From Nemania diffusa (taxonomy: Eukaryota; Ascomycota; Sordariomycetes; Xylariales; Xylariaceae), in assembly GCA_038501195.1 (NCBI GenBank), contig JBBPUQ010000004.1, forward strand, positions 1,240,001 through 1,304,000: a stretch of 64,000 nucleotides of DNA, given 5' to 3'. Below, one piece after another: positions 42,854 through 55,595 of this stretch. Numbering within the stretch: the first letter of the stretch is position 1; every line of letters starts with the position of its first letter. The translations under genes were made by a program, and so were the position numbers. The notes under the pieces were generated by a model, which saw only the letters and a list, made by a program, of their open reading frames with translations, was not told the DNA's origin and ran no database searches.

Positions 42854-44997
42854 GATGATCTGTTAGCACTATATTTCAGGTGAGATATCTACAACTATGT
42901 TAGATGTTTAGGGGTGTGTGGGTCATAAGGAAGGATGCTGTGAGGAATAAAGTCAATTGTGCTGGTTGGTGTTAAAGACGGCGTCGGCCAGAGTATTGAT
43001 ATCGACGGAGGACAGGTAGGACTAATTGAGCTGGGAGAAGTGAGTAAGAGGATATCGTGAGATCTGCCGCGGTGATGGCAGATAACGGATGGCGAAGAAG
43101 GCAGGCTCGCAGAACGCAGAGCGACTTCGTTTGGTAGTAGAGGAGGAAGGAATGTAGAGGATAGATGTTAGTGTAGGTAGTAGGTGATGGGTGTAAGTCA
43201 AGAGTCGGTAGGGGAGTAGGGAGGTACAAGGTTGAGGGAGGATAAGAGAGATGGGAGAAGGGTGTGGGAGCAAGTGAATAATAAAGACGAGGATAGGATG
43301 GAACTATGGATGGACAGGTTTGGTTGGATGTGGATGGGATGGGGGCATGTTGGTGTGAGAAATGGGAGAATGCAGTGAGAGAGAGGCGGAAGTCGAGCAG
43401 GTATGCGTAAAAGCAAGCAGCCGTAGTGTAGGAGCTTCGCATGTGCATATATGGGACGCGCAAAGAAGGGACGACCAGGATCGCCTGCGTTGAGAAGAGG
43501 CACCAAGGCGGACGGCCAGACCGGCACAGAGCACACGACAAGGCAAGCACAGAGGTACAGTGTATAGGGGTGAGAAATTGCCATGAACGCACTGTACCTA
43601 ATTGACTCGTTCGGTACTCCAGGGCGTAGTTCTATTAAAAAGGACTTGCTCCAATCCATTCGTTCCAAAAGAAACCTAGTGGCTTGGGTGAGCTGAGAGA
43701 ATATGAGACGCACTTACAATATGCATGTATATAAGTATAGAATAAAATGTAACTAGGTACATAGCTACCTGCATATCTACTGCGTACATATGTAGATAGG
43801 CTAACTGTCACAGGGGTTAATTGTAACGTATTCGTAATAAAAATACACTCATTATTGCATTCGGATAGGTGCCTGTCTTCAATGCTACCTCTCATCTTAC
43901 ACAGCATTTTTTCTCACGTCTCAGTCTTGTAATTGGGTGTACTTTCATTGTAGGAGGATCATCGACCACACAGACCACCTGAAGATAACTCCAAGAAAAG
44001 TACATAGGAATAGCTACTCAAGTCCTGTAGAGAACTATTCTGTGCTAGTGTACCAGAATCGGACGAATCAGGGACGATTGGGGGTTATGCAGAGCATACG
44101 ACATGGTGACTTGCCGTAGTCTGGACCCAATGAAGTCAATGTCTTACCACAGACAACCATTGGCTTAAATGCTGCATTCCCTGCTGTGCCTGGAGACTCG
44201 AGAGTGCCCCAGCCCCCCTTTATCTTCTCGCCAAGCAAACCTGGGGCCAAGAGAAGGACGGGGAGACAGATGTTGTGATTGGCCCATGATGATCGGGCCG
44301 GAAGAATCCGAACAGGACATTATTCCTAGCTTCATCATTCCCCGGTCATCTCAATTCCGTCATCAACTAACCCTGTTGAGGAGACGCCGTCTACTGTAGA
44401 CTGGTCCCACCACACTACACAAACCATACATATAAGTCGGTAGACTGACTACGTACGTACGTTACTACCTACAGTAAGAACGGGGGCCCGAGGCCGGAAA
44501 AACTGGAAGAACTTCGGTCGCTCGGGTTAGAAAAGAGGGGCTCGCGCTCGCCTTTGACCGGATACGTGCAGGATATGACGGGCGAATGGGGGCGTAATGG
44601 TAGGATCACCTCGCTTCGCTTGAAATGGAATAGGCATGCCGAAATCCTTTCTGTTCATACGGTTGCTATGGCATCAAGCGTTTCCATTCATTTCCTAGGT
44701 AAAAAGGGAGTAAAGAAATTGCTAGCAGGTGGTCTCAGTCATCATGATCATGCTAAAGCCTAGTCTAGCTTTTGATCGTTTTCAGCAAATCTTTGTTCGG
44801 CCACTAAAGCTATCTATTTTGAAGTGTCGCACTGGTAAACTCCACCACCAAACGAATACTCATAGGATAATTGAGGTAGGTCGAACCAAGCCGATGTCAT
44901 CTTGTTGAGCTCAGATACAATATACCTACTAGTTGTAGGGAGGGATCCCTAAGCGTTGCTGACTGATTCCATGGCCCAAAATAAGCCCTTGATACGG
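42854..44997. other. Long CT-rich leader/promoter and intergenic DNA
   Basis: On the minus strand, 42900-43600 is strongly C/T-rich with little A or G. It keeps several frames open for up to 200 codons by composition alone. This is probably the promoter and 5' leader of the 42853 gene. The rest (43700-44997) is AT-rich with TACCTA-type repeats (43720-43800, 44440-44475). No gene is supported. Confidence 0.5.
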
Positions 44998-46127
44998 CTA
45001 AGATGTGTCACCCCGAAGCCCTGTATCCTCTGAATTTTCTACACCGCCGTAGAGTCCTTGGAATCCAGGCGTTGTCAGGACTGGTAGATCAAGACCGTCC
45101 TGGAGCCTGGACTGACTGGCAGTGAAGCGCTGGATAGGCCGTCTCATCACGATCGGCCGCGCAGGGACGGTGTGAAATCCATATAGACGACCCTGGTGGC
45201 GTGCTTCAGGCAGGTTCCGTGGCGTCTGCGGCTGCCACGAAGCTGGAAGAGAGTCATCATACACTCTGAGGCTGGGCGTGTCCGTGACAGTACTGCCAGA
45301 CCGATCCCTTCTCGGCTGCGAAGTAGATTCCTTACCTGCTCTCCGTGCAGACGGTGTTGGTGAACTATGTCTGGGGAAACGAACGAGTGACTCGATAAAC
45401 CTTGCGGCAGAACTGAAAATCCGTGTCCCTGTACCACTGGACTACTAGTGTTTAGCTACGTTCTCGCCAGGCTCTGGCGGATACGAACTAACTTGGGGAG
45501 TTTCATTTGGGGCTGACCGAGCCGACTCCTTCGAGAATGGCCGTCTTGTTGGAGTGACTGGCAGCTCCCGTCTGGTGCTGTCCCTTGGCGTCTCTGGTTG
45601 CATGCCGACATGCCCCTATCCAACTCTCCCCGTCAGTATCGTGCACTCCGTGGGATGTGGCAAAGACGCACTGATGGGAGAGATTGTGCATCAGACACTA
45701 CACGCCTCTCCAATGAAAACGGCGGAGGGAGAGTAATCGGTAGGTCAATATCCTCGGCAAGGTGTAACCCAACCGAAGAGCTTGATGTCTGGCCGTGTGA
45801 GGAGCTCGACTCGTTCGGAACGAAATTTCCGACAGAACATGTTGTCTTTGGTGGCCTGCGTGGAGGACAGGAAAGAAATTTCAAGCTTTCGTTGGGTTCT
45901 ATAGTCTTGGAAGATTTCGGGGTGATTGCTCGACATGGCTGCTCGAGTTCGCAATGCTCTACCTCTACCTCCTGGCTATTCTGCAGAGGAGGCTGGACTT
46001 TCGTTCGAATTGGAAGTTGCCCAAAAGCATTCTCTTTGACAAGATAGTTCTTGAAGCGGCGGCGTCGCTCAAACTCCTTGACCTCTGTCATGGTCAATGA
46101 GACGGTGGTTGGTGGTAATCGCAGCAT
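44998..46127 (-). CDS. Conserved fungal protein of unknown function, three exons
   Basis: Three exons on the minus strand, 46127-45672, 45615-45493 and 45441-44998, join in phase 0 to 340 residues. The donors are GTGCGT and GTTAGT, and both acceptors end in TAG. The ATG at 46127 is the first in the frame. The product opens with LPPTTVSLTMTEVKEFERRRRFKNYL and has a disordered Pro/Ser middle (PPRRPPKTTCSVGNFVPNES). A helix follows (GTRIFSSAARFIESLVRFPR), and the tail reads VYDDSLPASWQPQTPRNLPE, then the end motif TTPGFQGLYGGVEN. The YDDSLPAS...QTPxNLPEARHQ and GFxGLYGGxEN motifs recur in uncharacterised ascomycete proteins, so the reconstruction is credible, but no function is known to me. No membrane segment or signal peptide is visible. 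Confidence 0.72.
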
Positions 46128-48488
46128 CTCGTGACAACAGTCTAACAACTTAACCCAATGAATCCGTTACTCGCATAAAGAGAGGCTGCTGCTTAGCGAG
46201 GGTAAGAAAAAGCCAGACAAATGCTGAAGCTAAGAGACCTCGACTATCTATCTTTTCTCTAGAAATGAGCCTAACGCGAGAACATGCCAAGTGAGAGGTA
46301 ATGAGATGATCATTCGGTTGGTGTTTACTAACAACGGCATAGTTTCCGCGAGTGCGATCGAGGTCGAATAGATATGAGTACCTGCTACAAAATCGGAAGT
46401 CTGAACCTGGAATACGCTTTCTTTGAAACAAGAATGACTACATAGAGTGAGGTATGACGGAAACTCGTACCCGTCTATTCTCATCTTAGGAGAGTGCTAC
46501 TATCGATGTAGGGTGTCTTGTACCACACGTAATTTCTATTAAATGCCAATTCACGACTGTAGGCCTACCTCTGGTGGTACCAGAACTAAATACGATCGTA
46601 TTGCTCTGCGCGGGACAGGATATTGGCCTATTAAGTTTAACATGACATTCGTATGCATGGGCCTCCGTAAGGGCCAGAGGCGATATTTAGGAAAGACATA
46701 GCTTTTCTAGCCTCTGTGTGAGCATATTTCATACAGCCAGTGTTTGATGGCTTGTAAGGCGGCGTGAGTTAGCTACCCTATATATATTTATATATATCGG
46801 ATTAATATTGGCCACTTGTTAGTTTGCAAAGTGTACATAGTTGAATAAAGGGATGGGGTGGTTGGATGTGGGTGATGACGTCGGCGTCCAATTCTAAAAG
46901 TGCGCAGTCGGCAGCTTTCACTAGCTGTCACTGTTAGATAGGAGAGACTTTCTAAGCTAAGATTTGCCAACAGCTAGCTCGTCAAATACAATGGCTAAAT
47001 ACCTGGTGCATACATGTTGGTAGGTAAAGCCTATCATAATTTAGAAGAGAAACAGATACAACAAGTCAATCTTTTTGCTGCAGGTACCTAATAGTTTGCT
47101 ATAAATCACCCTGACCTCGTCTCTAGTGGGTCTCGTTAGGAGAGCCGCACCTCGAATTAATGGTACTACATGTAGGTACAATGCAGAGCAGTAGGGTCTG
47201 CAACTTGGATGTAGAGAGGCGTAAAACCTTACTTAATATACATATTTAATATACATATAACTACCTACATATTTACTCATGCCTATTATGCTTCTCCCCT
47301 GTTCTACTAGGCTCACCTGATAATTGAGTAGAGCAGGCACCCGGGGCTCATTTTAAAGGTACTACAGAATAGGTATCTTAAGCCGGTAGCGTAGCAGCAT
47401 ACATATGTACGTTTTACTTAACACGAGATACTTGATATGTCGGCTCGAAGCTGCCAATTCACTATACGGCGACCTACAGTGACAATTGTATTTCTGTTTA
47501 GGTAGCCTCTGTAAATTAGCATCGGCTATTATTCATTACCTTTACGGTATATCAAACCACACCACATCCACTGATATCGACTGATGGAATATAGGTACCT
47601 ACTTAGCTGGACAGGCTATCAACGCAGGAGTACTACCTAACAAATAGGCCGTTATGCTCTCTCCCGTGTATAATTATCAAGTGCTATTGCCCATCCTTTC
47701 TTTACTCAATTACTTCCCAAGTGAATGCTTGCTTGCTTGGGTTGATTGGTTGCTTGATGTACGGCTTGGTGCTGTGTGATTACGTCTGATGTGCCGTGTT
47801 GAAATTACGTGTGGTCCGGACGGTGGGTGCATTACCTAGGTACCTACATACCTAGCTTACTGCGTGCCTACCTGCAGTAGCCCATAGATAGGTACTGTGC
47901 TTAGACGAACTTAGATCACCCTACCTATACCTAACGTACGCTAACTACCCACCATCATCAACCTTGGGTGCTACCTTATGCCATCGATAATTTCCCTTCC
48001 TCTCAACCAAGTTCAACAAACCGTTCCGTCTTGATGGTATGGCCCTGCAATCCATTTTCACCACTAGTTTACCAAAGCGCACCGCGTCAATCACGCTCGT
48101 TCTTGCACCGGCCTTGTGCTCCTCGTCAACGCCACTGCGATCTGGATATTCTGTTGCCTGGAGAGGAGGAGGTATCATCCGTATTGGGACGCTCCCTCGA
48201 AACCAAGCCATACCCACCGCCAGCGAACAACCCTTTGCTTTGCAGCTGTTTGTGGGCTGCCCTAGCTAGCATACGGTTGGGCCATCACTTGCTGCAACAG
48301 CGGGAGAAGTGACACCGGCATACATTGGCTGCCGTACGGTCGTACTCTGTATGGACCTCGTATCTATGGTTGATCTGTAGTTGCTCCCATCACTTGATGA
48401 CATCCACGCCCAGCTAAACCAGCGGCGGCTTGCCGTTTATATCAACTACAACTATATAAGACCTTACCATTCTCTTACCGTTACCACT
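46128..48488. other. Divergent intergenic region, long leader of the PDK1-like kinase gene
   Basis: An AT-rich middle is followed by a region packed with TACCTA/TAGGTA repeats (47585-47640, 47815-47935). It then turns CT-rich from about 47940 to 48480, which is probably the kinase gene promoter and leader. Open frames in the leader are not protein-like. Confidence 0.5.
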
Positions 48489-50953
48489 ATGAATAACGAC
48501 CTGAGCCTCTCGAGGGCTCTGGGTGGTCTGCGCATAGCAAATCCAGACGATGCCACCCCGAGCCCCCCACAATCACATCCCACCGACTCCGAATCGCTCA
48601 CTCCAACCCAATCGACCACCGCCGATGCTTTCATCCCCGACTCTGAGGTACAGAAAACACAGAACAGGCCGCCAGCCACAGGATCGCCAAGAATGGGCAT
48701 AGCCTCTGTAGATAATGGTACACTACCATACTCTAACATGTCCTCGCGCCCAGCATCTGCTCTATATAACGCTGCCCCAACAGCGGCCGCGCGCGACCAG
48801 GCCGCAAACTCTTACCATATTTTAAGAACTGATCCAACTAGAGCGCCTGTTCACAACGAGTCTGCGAGGACTGCCCCAGAGTACACACCTAGCATCCCCT
48901 CCCGAGAATCTAGCCATAGAGACCGCTCGTATAATCCGTCTCGCCAGGCCCCTCCAATTAGTGGGAATGGACCTCTACCCCCTAGAAGGACCTCAAAAGC
49001 AGTCGCTGGTGGATATGCCTCTATACCTGGCGTACCAGTAGCACCCGAACCTCGGGGTCGTGGGCCTGACGTGCCTGGTTCAACGGGCAGCGAAGAGTGG
49101 AAAGACCGAGGGGCTGCTGTAGGGATGCGAACGGAGGTCGATGCAAATGGAAAGACGATAATCAAACCAGTGAAAAAGGGAGTTCGTGACTTTTCGTTTG
49201 GTAGGGTGCTAGGAGAGGGCTCCTATAGCAGCGTCTACCTTGCGACGGATAGACAAACACTCAAGGAATATGCTGTTAAAGTACTTGAAAAGAGGCACAT
49301 CATCAAAGAGAAGAAAATCAAATACGTCAACATCGAAAAGGACACCCTCAACCGTCTGACGGAACACCCAGGCATCGTTCGACTGTACTACACCTTCCAG
49401 GATGAGAACTCGTTATACTACGTGTTGGACATTTGTAGTGGAGGCGAACTTCTCGGCGTATTAAAAAAGACGGGCACCTTTGATGTCGAATGCACGAGGT
49501 TTTTTGGGGCCCAGATCCTAGATGCCATTGAGTATATGCATTCTCGCGGTGTGATACACCGTGACCTTAAACCCGAGAACGTCCTCTTGGACGATCAATT
49601 ACACGTCAAGATCACTGACTTTGGAACCGCGCGGTTACTAACGGATCCAAGAGCGCCACAGGCCCCACCGAGAATCGAAGATATGGGCACGAGTTCCAGG
49701 GGTAAAGAACAGGATGATAGCCGAGCAGCCTCTTTTGTTGGCACAGCCGAGTATGTCAGTCCCGAGCTGCTCACCAACAAGAATGCTTGCAAGGCTAGTG
49801 ATCTTTGGGCTTTTGGATGCATCATCTACCAGATGTTGGCCGGTCGCCCACCCTTCAAGGGTGGCTCGGAATACTTGACATTTCAGAAAATTGTCAGCCT
49901 CGACTATGAATTCCCCCCGGGCTTCCCCCCTGCGGCACGAGATCTTGTCGAGCGCTGCCTAGTTCTAGATCCTGCTCGAAGGCTTACAATCGAACATATT
50001 AAGAACCACGAATTCTTCGAGGGTCAGCAGTTTGGCAAGATTTTATGGAAGACCAAGGCTCCACGACTACGTTCTTATGTGCCTCCATCACAAGAACCTA
50101 AAATTATTCAACTAAATGGTATGCCCGGCGCCCAGCAGACTAATACAGGGGCTAGGCCTCATACAGGTGGTAATGGGATCAACGGTGGCACACGTACGCC
50201 GGGACGCCTCGTCACCGACATACCGCCACCGTCCCAACTCGACATCGAATGGTCACCTGTGTTGACAAAGCCGAACGAGAGGATACTGCGACTTGGCGAC
50301 CTCTTGGCTATGTCAGCTGCAATACCGAATAGTCCATATAATAAGGGTGAAGAGGGCCACCGGAAGTTCACCCGTTTCTTTGGTGGTAGCACTACAAAAA
50401 AGAGGCAGAGGCTTGTTATGATCACTTCTAGTGGGAGAATCATCATAGCGCCAGCGGGTGGCGAAGAGAAGAAGGCAAAGCAAGAGATATCTCTCCTCGC
50501 TCCCGATTGCTCCTGGAAAACCCAAATCGATGCCAAGGGACAGGTAGTCTGGTGTGTTGATTCGGTATGTATTACTCTCTACTGTCATACTTCTTTGCTT
50601 ATATAGACTAGACTGGCTATCACTGGACATTCGAGGACATAAAAACGCCTTCATCCCTTGATCCTCCCGGCCCGACTCCAGACGATTGGATCGAGACTCT
50701 TCAGCAAGCTAAAGATATTGCCGTTTCGATGAACATGGCTGGGTCGTATGCTAGCGATAATGGCTTTGGCGAGATATCCTCGTCGATGTCGAGCCCAGCA
50801 AGTACATTTGGACCTGAAGGCTACAATGTAGCCGACAGATCTCACCGCAATCCTCTTACCCGGAGCCAAGCAAGCCTAGAGGATACTACCACTACCAAGC
50901 GGAATCGTTTCAGCAAACGACAGTCTAAACAAGGGCTGAGTTCAGCATTCTAG
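48489..50953 (+). CDS. PDK1-like AGC protein kinase with C-terminal PH-like domain (Pkh type)
   Basis: Exons 48489-50564 and 50612-50953 give 805 residues. The acceptor is the second TAG, because the first would leave a stop. This is a phosphoinositide-dependent-kinase-1 homologue, which phosphorylates the activation loop of other AGC kinases in sphingolipid and cell-wall signalling. A disordered N-terminus (1-230) precedes the kinase domain (about 233-508): Gly-rich loop LGEGSYSSVY, Lys in YAVKVLEK, HRDLKPEN, DFGTARLL, an insert in the activation loop, then FVGTAEYVSPELL and DLWAFGCIIYQMLAGRPPF. The PDK1-type PH region (about 590-735) includes RILRLGDLLAMSAAIPN, RLVMITSSGRIIIAP and, across the intron, HYWTFED. 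A Ser/Thr-rich tail follows. Yeast orthologues are PKH1-3; I do not assign a specific symbol. Confidence 0.92.
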
Positions 50954-52576
50954 AATGGTGCTCCTAAGGGTGCTTCGACCCCGCGCAGAAGGCGCATTGG
51001 CTCCCACATAGCGTTGTTGTGTTGTTAAGTTCTTCAGCACGAGTTTTCTTCCCGGCATGTTAGCGAGGCGTCGGCCCAGGTACGTTGGAGTGCTCTTGGA
51101 AGAAATTCAGTTACGAAATAAAATGCATACTTGGCAAGGATACTGTCCTTTTATTACACGGCATCTGGAAGGTACTCGAGTGCATTGTAGTCCTTGTTGC
51201 CGCTTTGTAGACGGATTAGAGGGATTATACCACCTGCAAGGATATTATTTTACAACTCATAATACATCCAAGTACCAACAGCACGCTACATGGAATCTAT
51301 CATAGCATATTATTTTATCACATGCGCAAGCCGCAGGTTGCTCTACGCGGAAACTCTTTTTTTCCCCTCGAGAATTTGTAACCTTCGTCGAGGAAAAGGG
51401 GCCCTACTTATAATTGTGGCACAGATAGAGTACCAACATACATGGCAAGAAGGAGAAGAGAGAATTGAGAATAATAGAAAGATACCTAATGGGACTTAAG
51501 GATAACCCTAGCTACCTACTTACCAGACCTTTGGGCACGTAAGCCATCTTAGAAACTTTAGAATAATAGAGGGCGGATCTACCGGCTATTGAATCTCATT
51601 AATTAGGGGCCGAATAAATGAATATTTGCACGGGTAGCATTTAACAATGTCGGCCTCAGTCTATCCCTTTAGAGACCCATTCGGCTCCGTGACTTAAATA
51701 ATGGAATAACGGGCATTCTCGCATAACTAAATACTGCAAGATAGTCCAATGAAATCACAGTATTTGGCTCGGGTAATTGTTTTATTGGTATATCTTGCAT
51801 ATGCAGGATGCCCCGTTATTCCACTACTTAAGTCACGGAGTTGAGGGGGTCTCTAAAGGGATAGAGACTACAAAAGTAGACTAGAGAAGCTCTTGAATAC
51901 AGCATAGATTATCACAGCCCTGTGCATAAAGGTGAGAAGTCAAGTGGAGTCGTTTTTAAGCTATGATTAGTTCCTGCTCTATCTAAGTTAGTGGGGGAAA
52001 TAAGTAAGGCCGGGGGGTAAGGTAACACTAGCCACAATTCGAAGATTTGCCTGGCTCAGTTGGTACATACCTAGGTAGGTAGGTGGGCAGGTACCTACCT
52101 AGGTACTGTCCCGCGCCAGCCACTTTGCTTCAGCAACCTGCCACATCAAACCACAACGCGCTAGAGATGAATCTTACCTAACTACGAGGTAAGCATTCTG
52201 GCCCGGTCAAGTTGCTGGTATCTAGATAGTGCTCCACAAAGCAAGATCCTTACGGCAGCCGATCGCGACGACGCGGATACACTCTGAAGACAAGATTAAA
52301 ATTTCCGGCCAAAGTAGTCGCACGCTAGATAGACACCGTGGCCGAACCCCAGCTCGCCCGCCCAGCTCGATCGGCCATTCCAGTGGACACCCCATCGGCA
52401 TCCTATCCCCCATTCGCGATCGAGCTCTGCATCGTCGGTGTTTGGCGTCGCACACCGTCGTCGCCCCCAGGCAATTACGTCTCACAATCCCCTAGCTCAC
52501 AGAGAGTCCCGGACACACAGTCAGACACGCACACACAGACAGTCAGCAGCCAGCCAGCCAGCCAGGCAGTCAAGTC
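50954..52576. other. Intergenic region with a MITE-like element, then SNF12 leader
   Basis: The kinase gene 3' flank is followed by an inverted-repeat element (51658-51869, separate entry), TACCTA/TAGGTA repeats at 52062-52112, and a leader ending in CA- and GCCA-type microsatellites (52500-52570) just before the SNF12 start. Confidence 0.5.
51658..51869. mobile_element. 212-bp MITE-like inverted-repeat element
   Basis: The left arm (51658-51719) begins agtctatccctttagagacc and goes on through ctccgtgacttaa and tggaataacgggcat. The right arm (51807-51869) read on the other strand begins agtctctatccctttagaga and goes on through ctccgtgacttaa and tggaataacggggcat. Arms of about 62 nt are roughly 85% alike. 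The central part holds a smaller palindrome (aaatactg..cagtattt). No coding capacity and no clear target-site duplication. It looks like a non-autonomous DNA transposon. Confidence 0.7.
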
Positions 52577-52826
52577 ATGATGCAGCCGACGTATCGTCCG
52601 TACCCGCAGCAGCAACCGCAGCAGATGGTCGTGGCGCCACCGCCGCAACACCAGCAGCACCAGCAGCACCATCAGCAGCAGCACCAGCAGCAGCACCAGC
52701 ACCAACAGCAGCAACAACAACAACGGGGGCCCCATTCTAGTGGTAATGGGCCACGGAAGGGCGGCATCGGTACGTGAGATTCATTTCATAGGTTAATAGG
52801 TTGCGACGCAGTGATTGATTGTTCTC

Positions 52827-52857
<31 letters not shown>

Positions 52858-54991
52858 ATCTCTCGCCTTTGGTGACGATGGTGACGAGAAGATAGGTACC
52901 TGAGAGTATGATGGACCGAGAGAGTACTATTATGGACGGAGAGTATTATGGATGGACTGAGCGCTACTGCTGTATCGCGACTCGCAAGCTCCAGTCCTCC
53001 GCCCTTGTGATGCGTGTGATGCGCTGTGTAAACCCCACAACGCCCACAACAACGCCCACAACGCGCGCGAGACCGCTTGGAGCTCCACTGGCTGGCCCTT
53101 GGCTTTTTGGCTTTGGCCCGGGCTCTTTTCTCGGCCGGCCCTGCTTTAACAGCTGTTTCGTCTGGCCATTGATGTCCACATATCCTGCTCTGTGCCGTAC
53201 CGCATAACCGGCCGCGCTGTCTCTGCCCCATTCATCACCGCGTCCATTGTTTCGCGCTGTGTGCCATCCTTAACCCTTGTCCTTCACCTCGCCGTTGCTG
53301 GCTTACCAACGTCATACCTACCTACCTCCCTTCTCGAACACCAATTGCTTCTCGTTTCTTTCTGCCGTCGCGCTTATTACTTACTACTTACTGCCTACTG
53401 CCCTCTGAACTTATTTCTCTAACCGTCTGTAATGCAGGTCCCATGATGTCTTCCGGCCCTCATCACCAAGTCCCTTTGACCCAGGCTCAACTAGCCGTGC
53501 AAGCACAGCAAGCTGCTATGCAGTTTGAGATGGCCAAACGTCGAAGCCGTAAGCCGGTAGATAAAAACCTGCCAGATGGCATTGACGACTGCATAGTGGG
53601 TGATGTGGCCCCCAGGTATAGAGAATTAAGAGAGTTCGAGCGAAGACTCGATGCTACTATGACCAGAAAGCGTCTCGACATTATTGACGCCGTCAATCGC
53701 AGTGTAAAGGTATGTTAAGCATGGTCATGCTTGTATATTATCCCAACCGCTAACAATGGGTGTCTGCAGCGGTGGAAGACGCTTCGAATATGGATCACCA
53801 ACACAGCCGAAGATCAAATCTGGCAAGGCAATGGTATCAACGTAGATACCTTCGACTTCAGCTCGAATCTGGAACCCACCTATCGTGTCAAGATTGAAGC
53901 TCGACTCTTGGATGACGACGATGATTTCGATAACGACGAAGACCTAGAGGATACAAAGACGAGTTCCGACGACCCAGATCGAATGGACGAGGACGGCCCA
54001 GCTGATCCAGAATCCAAACCCACCAAGCCACCTAGATATCGATTCTCGCATTTCTTCAAGGCCCTTCACGTCGACTTTCCCACCATCAGAAGAGGTGCTG
54101 AGCAGAGTGTTGAATGGAAGAAACCCGAGCGCGTGGGAGGGTCCCCAAACCTACCGGCTGCTGCTGATTTTGACGAATTGACATTTAAGCGCAACGGAGA
54201 TGAGAACCTGAACATTGTTATTAATCTAGTTAGGCACGAGGAGCCTGAGCGTTACTTGGTCAGCCCGCAGCTCGAAGATATTGTCGATATGCGCGAAGCG
54301 ACACGGCAAGAGATTGTCATGGGCATCTGGGAGTATATCAAAATGATGGGTTTGACAGAGGACGAAGAAAAAAGAACGTTCCGCTGTGATGAGCTTCTAC
54401 GAACTGTACGTGATCAGGATGATTATACACACAGTACATGTGCTATGGCTAACAGTAAACTAGGCTTTCGGTATTGAGATAGGGGAGATACCCAGACTCA
54501 CAGACTACATTTCTCCTCATCTTCGGCCTCTTCCTCCCGTGCAACTCCCTTACACCATCCGACTCGATGAGCAGTTCCACAAAGACCCTCAGCCTACCGT
54601 TTACGATATTCGGGTAGCAGTCGATGACCCATTACGGGAAAAGCTGAGCACATTCTTGAGTAATGCAGGATATGCGAGCATGTTAAAAGAGGTCGCGTCA
54701 TTAGACGAACAGTTGGCGATTGTTATCCAAGCCGTTCATGTGTCTAAAGCGAAGCACGACTTCCTCAAGTCACTAAGCGAAGACCCAGCTACATATGTAC
54801 GCAATTGGCTCAGCTCCCAGAAACGGGACCTCGATGTTATCCTAGGCGAGGCCATGAGAGGCGGCGGCGAGGATGCAACTGGGGACGAGTGGCGTAAGGG
54901 CGGGAAGGAAAGCATTTGGGGCACGTCCAATGCTCGTGAAAGTGTCAATGCTCTGCTTTCTAGAATGCCCTCGCAGCCACAGCAAAGGTAA
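52577..54991 (+). CDS. SNF12: SWI/SNF chromatin-remodelling subunit Snf12 (BAF60, SWIB domain)
   Basis: Exons 52577-52769, 53438-53709, 53770-54405 and 54464-54991 give 542 residues. This is the BAF60/Swp73-family subunit of SWI/SNF or RSC, nuclear. The N-terminus is Gln/His/Pro-rich (CAG/CAC repeat, 52600-52722). Next come AQLAVQAQQAAMQFEMAKRR, then the conserved RYRELREFERRLDATMTRKR and KRWKTLRIWITNTAEDQ (across a junction), and a strand with FSHFFKALHVDFPT. The SWIB/MDM2 domain runs from about 300 to 395 (YLVSPQLEDIVDMREATRQE, IVMGIWEYIKMMGL, FRCDELLRT|AFGIEIGEIPRL). The C-terminal helical region includes VYDIRVAVDDPLREKLSTFL. The first intron is 668 nt, far longer than any other intron in this window. 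Confidence 0.93.
52770..53437 (+). other. Unusually long first intron of SNF12
   Basis: GTACGT..GCAG intron of 668 nt holding a (TC)n/TGTC microsatellite at 52831-52864, a repeated CCCACAACGCCCACAAC segment near 53033-53060, and a CT-rich 3' half (53250-53430) resembling a promoter leader. An alternative start inside the intron that uses ATG 53443 is possible. Confidence 0.6.
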
Positions 54992-55595
54992 TGGAAAGAG
55001 AGGTCGGGTGCTCATGCGTTGAGTCTATGTGGAGCTATAGGGCATAGCACGATGAACGAGTTGCTCGGAAGCTATTATTGTTTAGTGGTTTAAAACAGGA
55101 GACGGGCGGCGTTCTAGGGAAGCTCTATCACCTGTACTTGTACGTGTATAAGAGGTATATATGTTTTCACGAACCAAGGGGAAAGGGCATGTAACTTGTA
55201 ATAGGGTATATCTTGTCTACCAAGGCATTGAGGTATAGACCGTGGGTTACCGGAGGGGTAATGAATGCAACATGATATGTGCAGATAATTCCTAAAATCC
55301 TAACTCCGGGCGAGTTTAGGAGCTAAGGAAAACAGAACGCGATACCTACTACCTATAAGAGCAGACGAGGCCATAGACCTGAATAACAAAACAATCACAG
55401 AAAGCACCAGAGCATCTTTCAGCGACTAAGTTCTACCTACGTGTTTCTCGTCATAAGGCGGGGTCTAAGTTTCTACCCAAACCACTAATGCGCATACCCA
55501 CGCTTAAAGCCACACACAAACACAAAGGGATCGAGCGAGCGAGAGAAAGTAGAAAGAAAACTACTCGTATATTGAACAGGCACTAAATACACGAA
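54992..55595. other. Intergenic region, SNF12 3' flank and SDR promoter
   Basis: About 600 bases between two plus-strand genes. No gene or distinctive site is recognised. Confidence 0.5.

Noticed and set aside
42972..43592. A minus-strand open frame of about 200 codons
   Set aside because: It is open only because the strand is C/T-rich. The product is Leu/Ser/Pro/Thr/Tyr low complexity and several frames are open together, so a promoter or leader is the better reading.
47968..48480. Open frames upstream of the kinase gene
   Set aside because: They lie in the CT-rich leader, mostly lack ATG starts, and show no protein-like composition.
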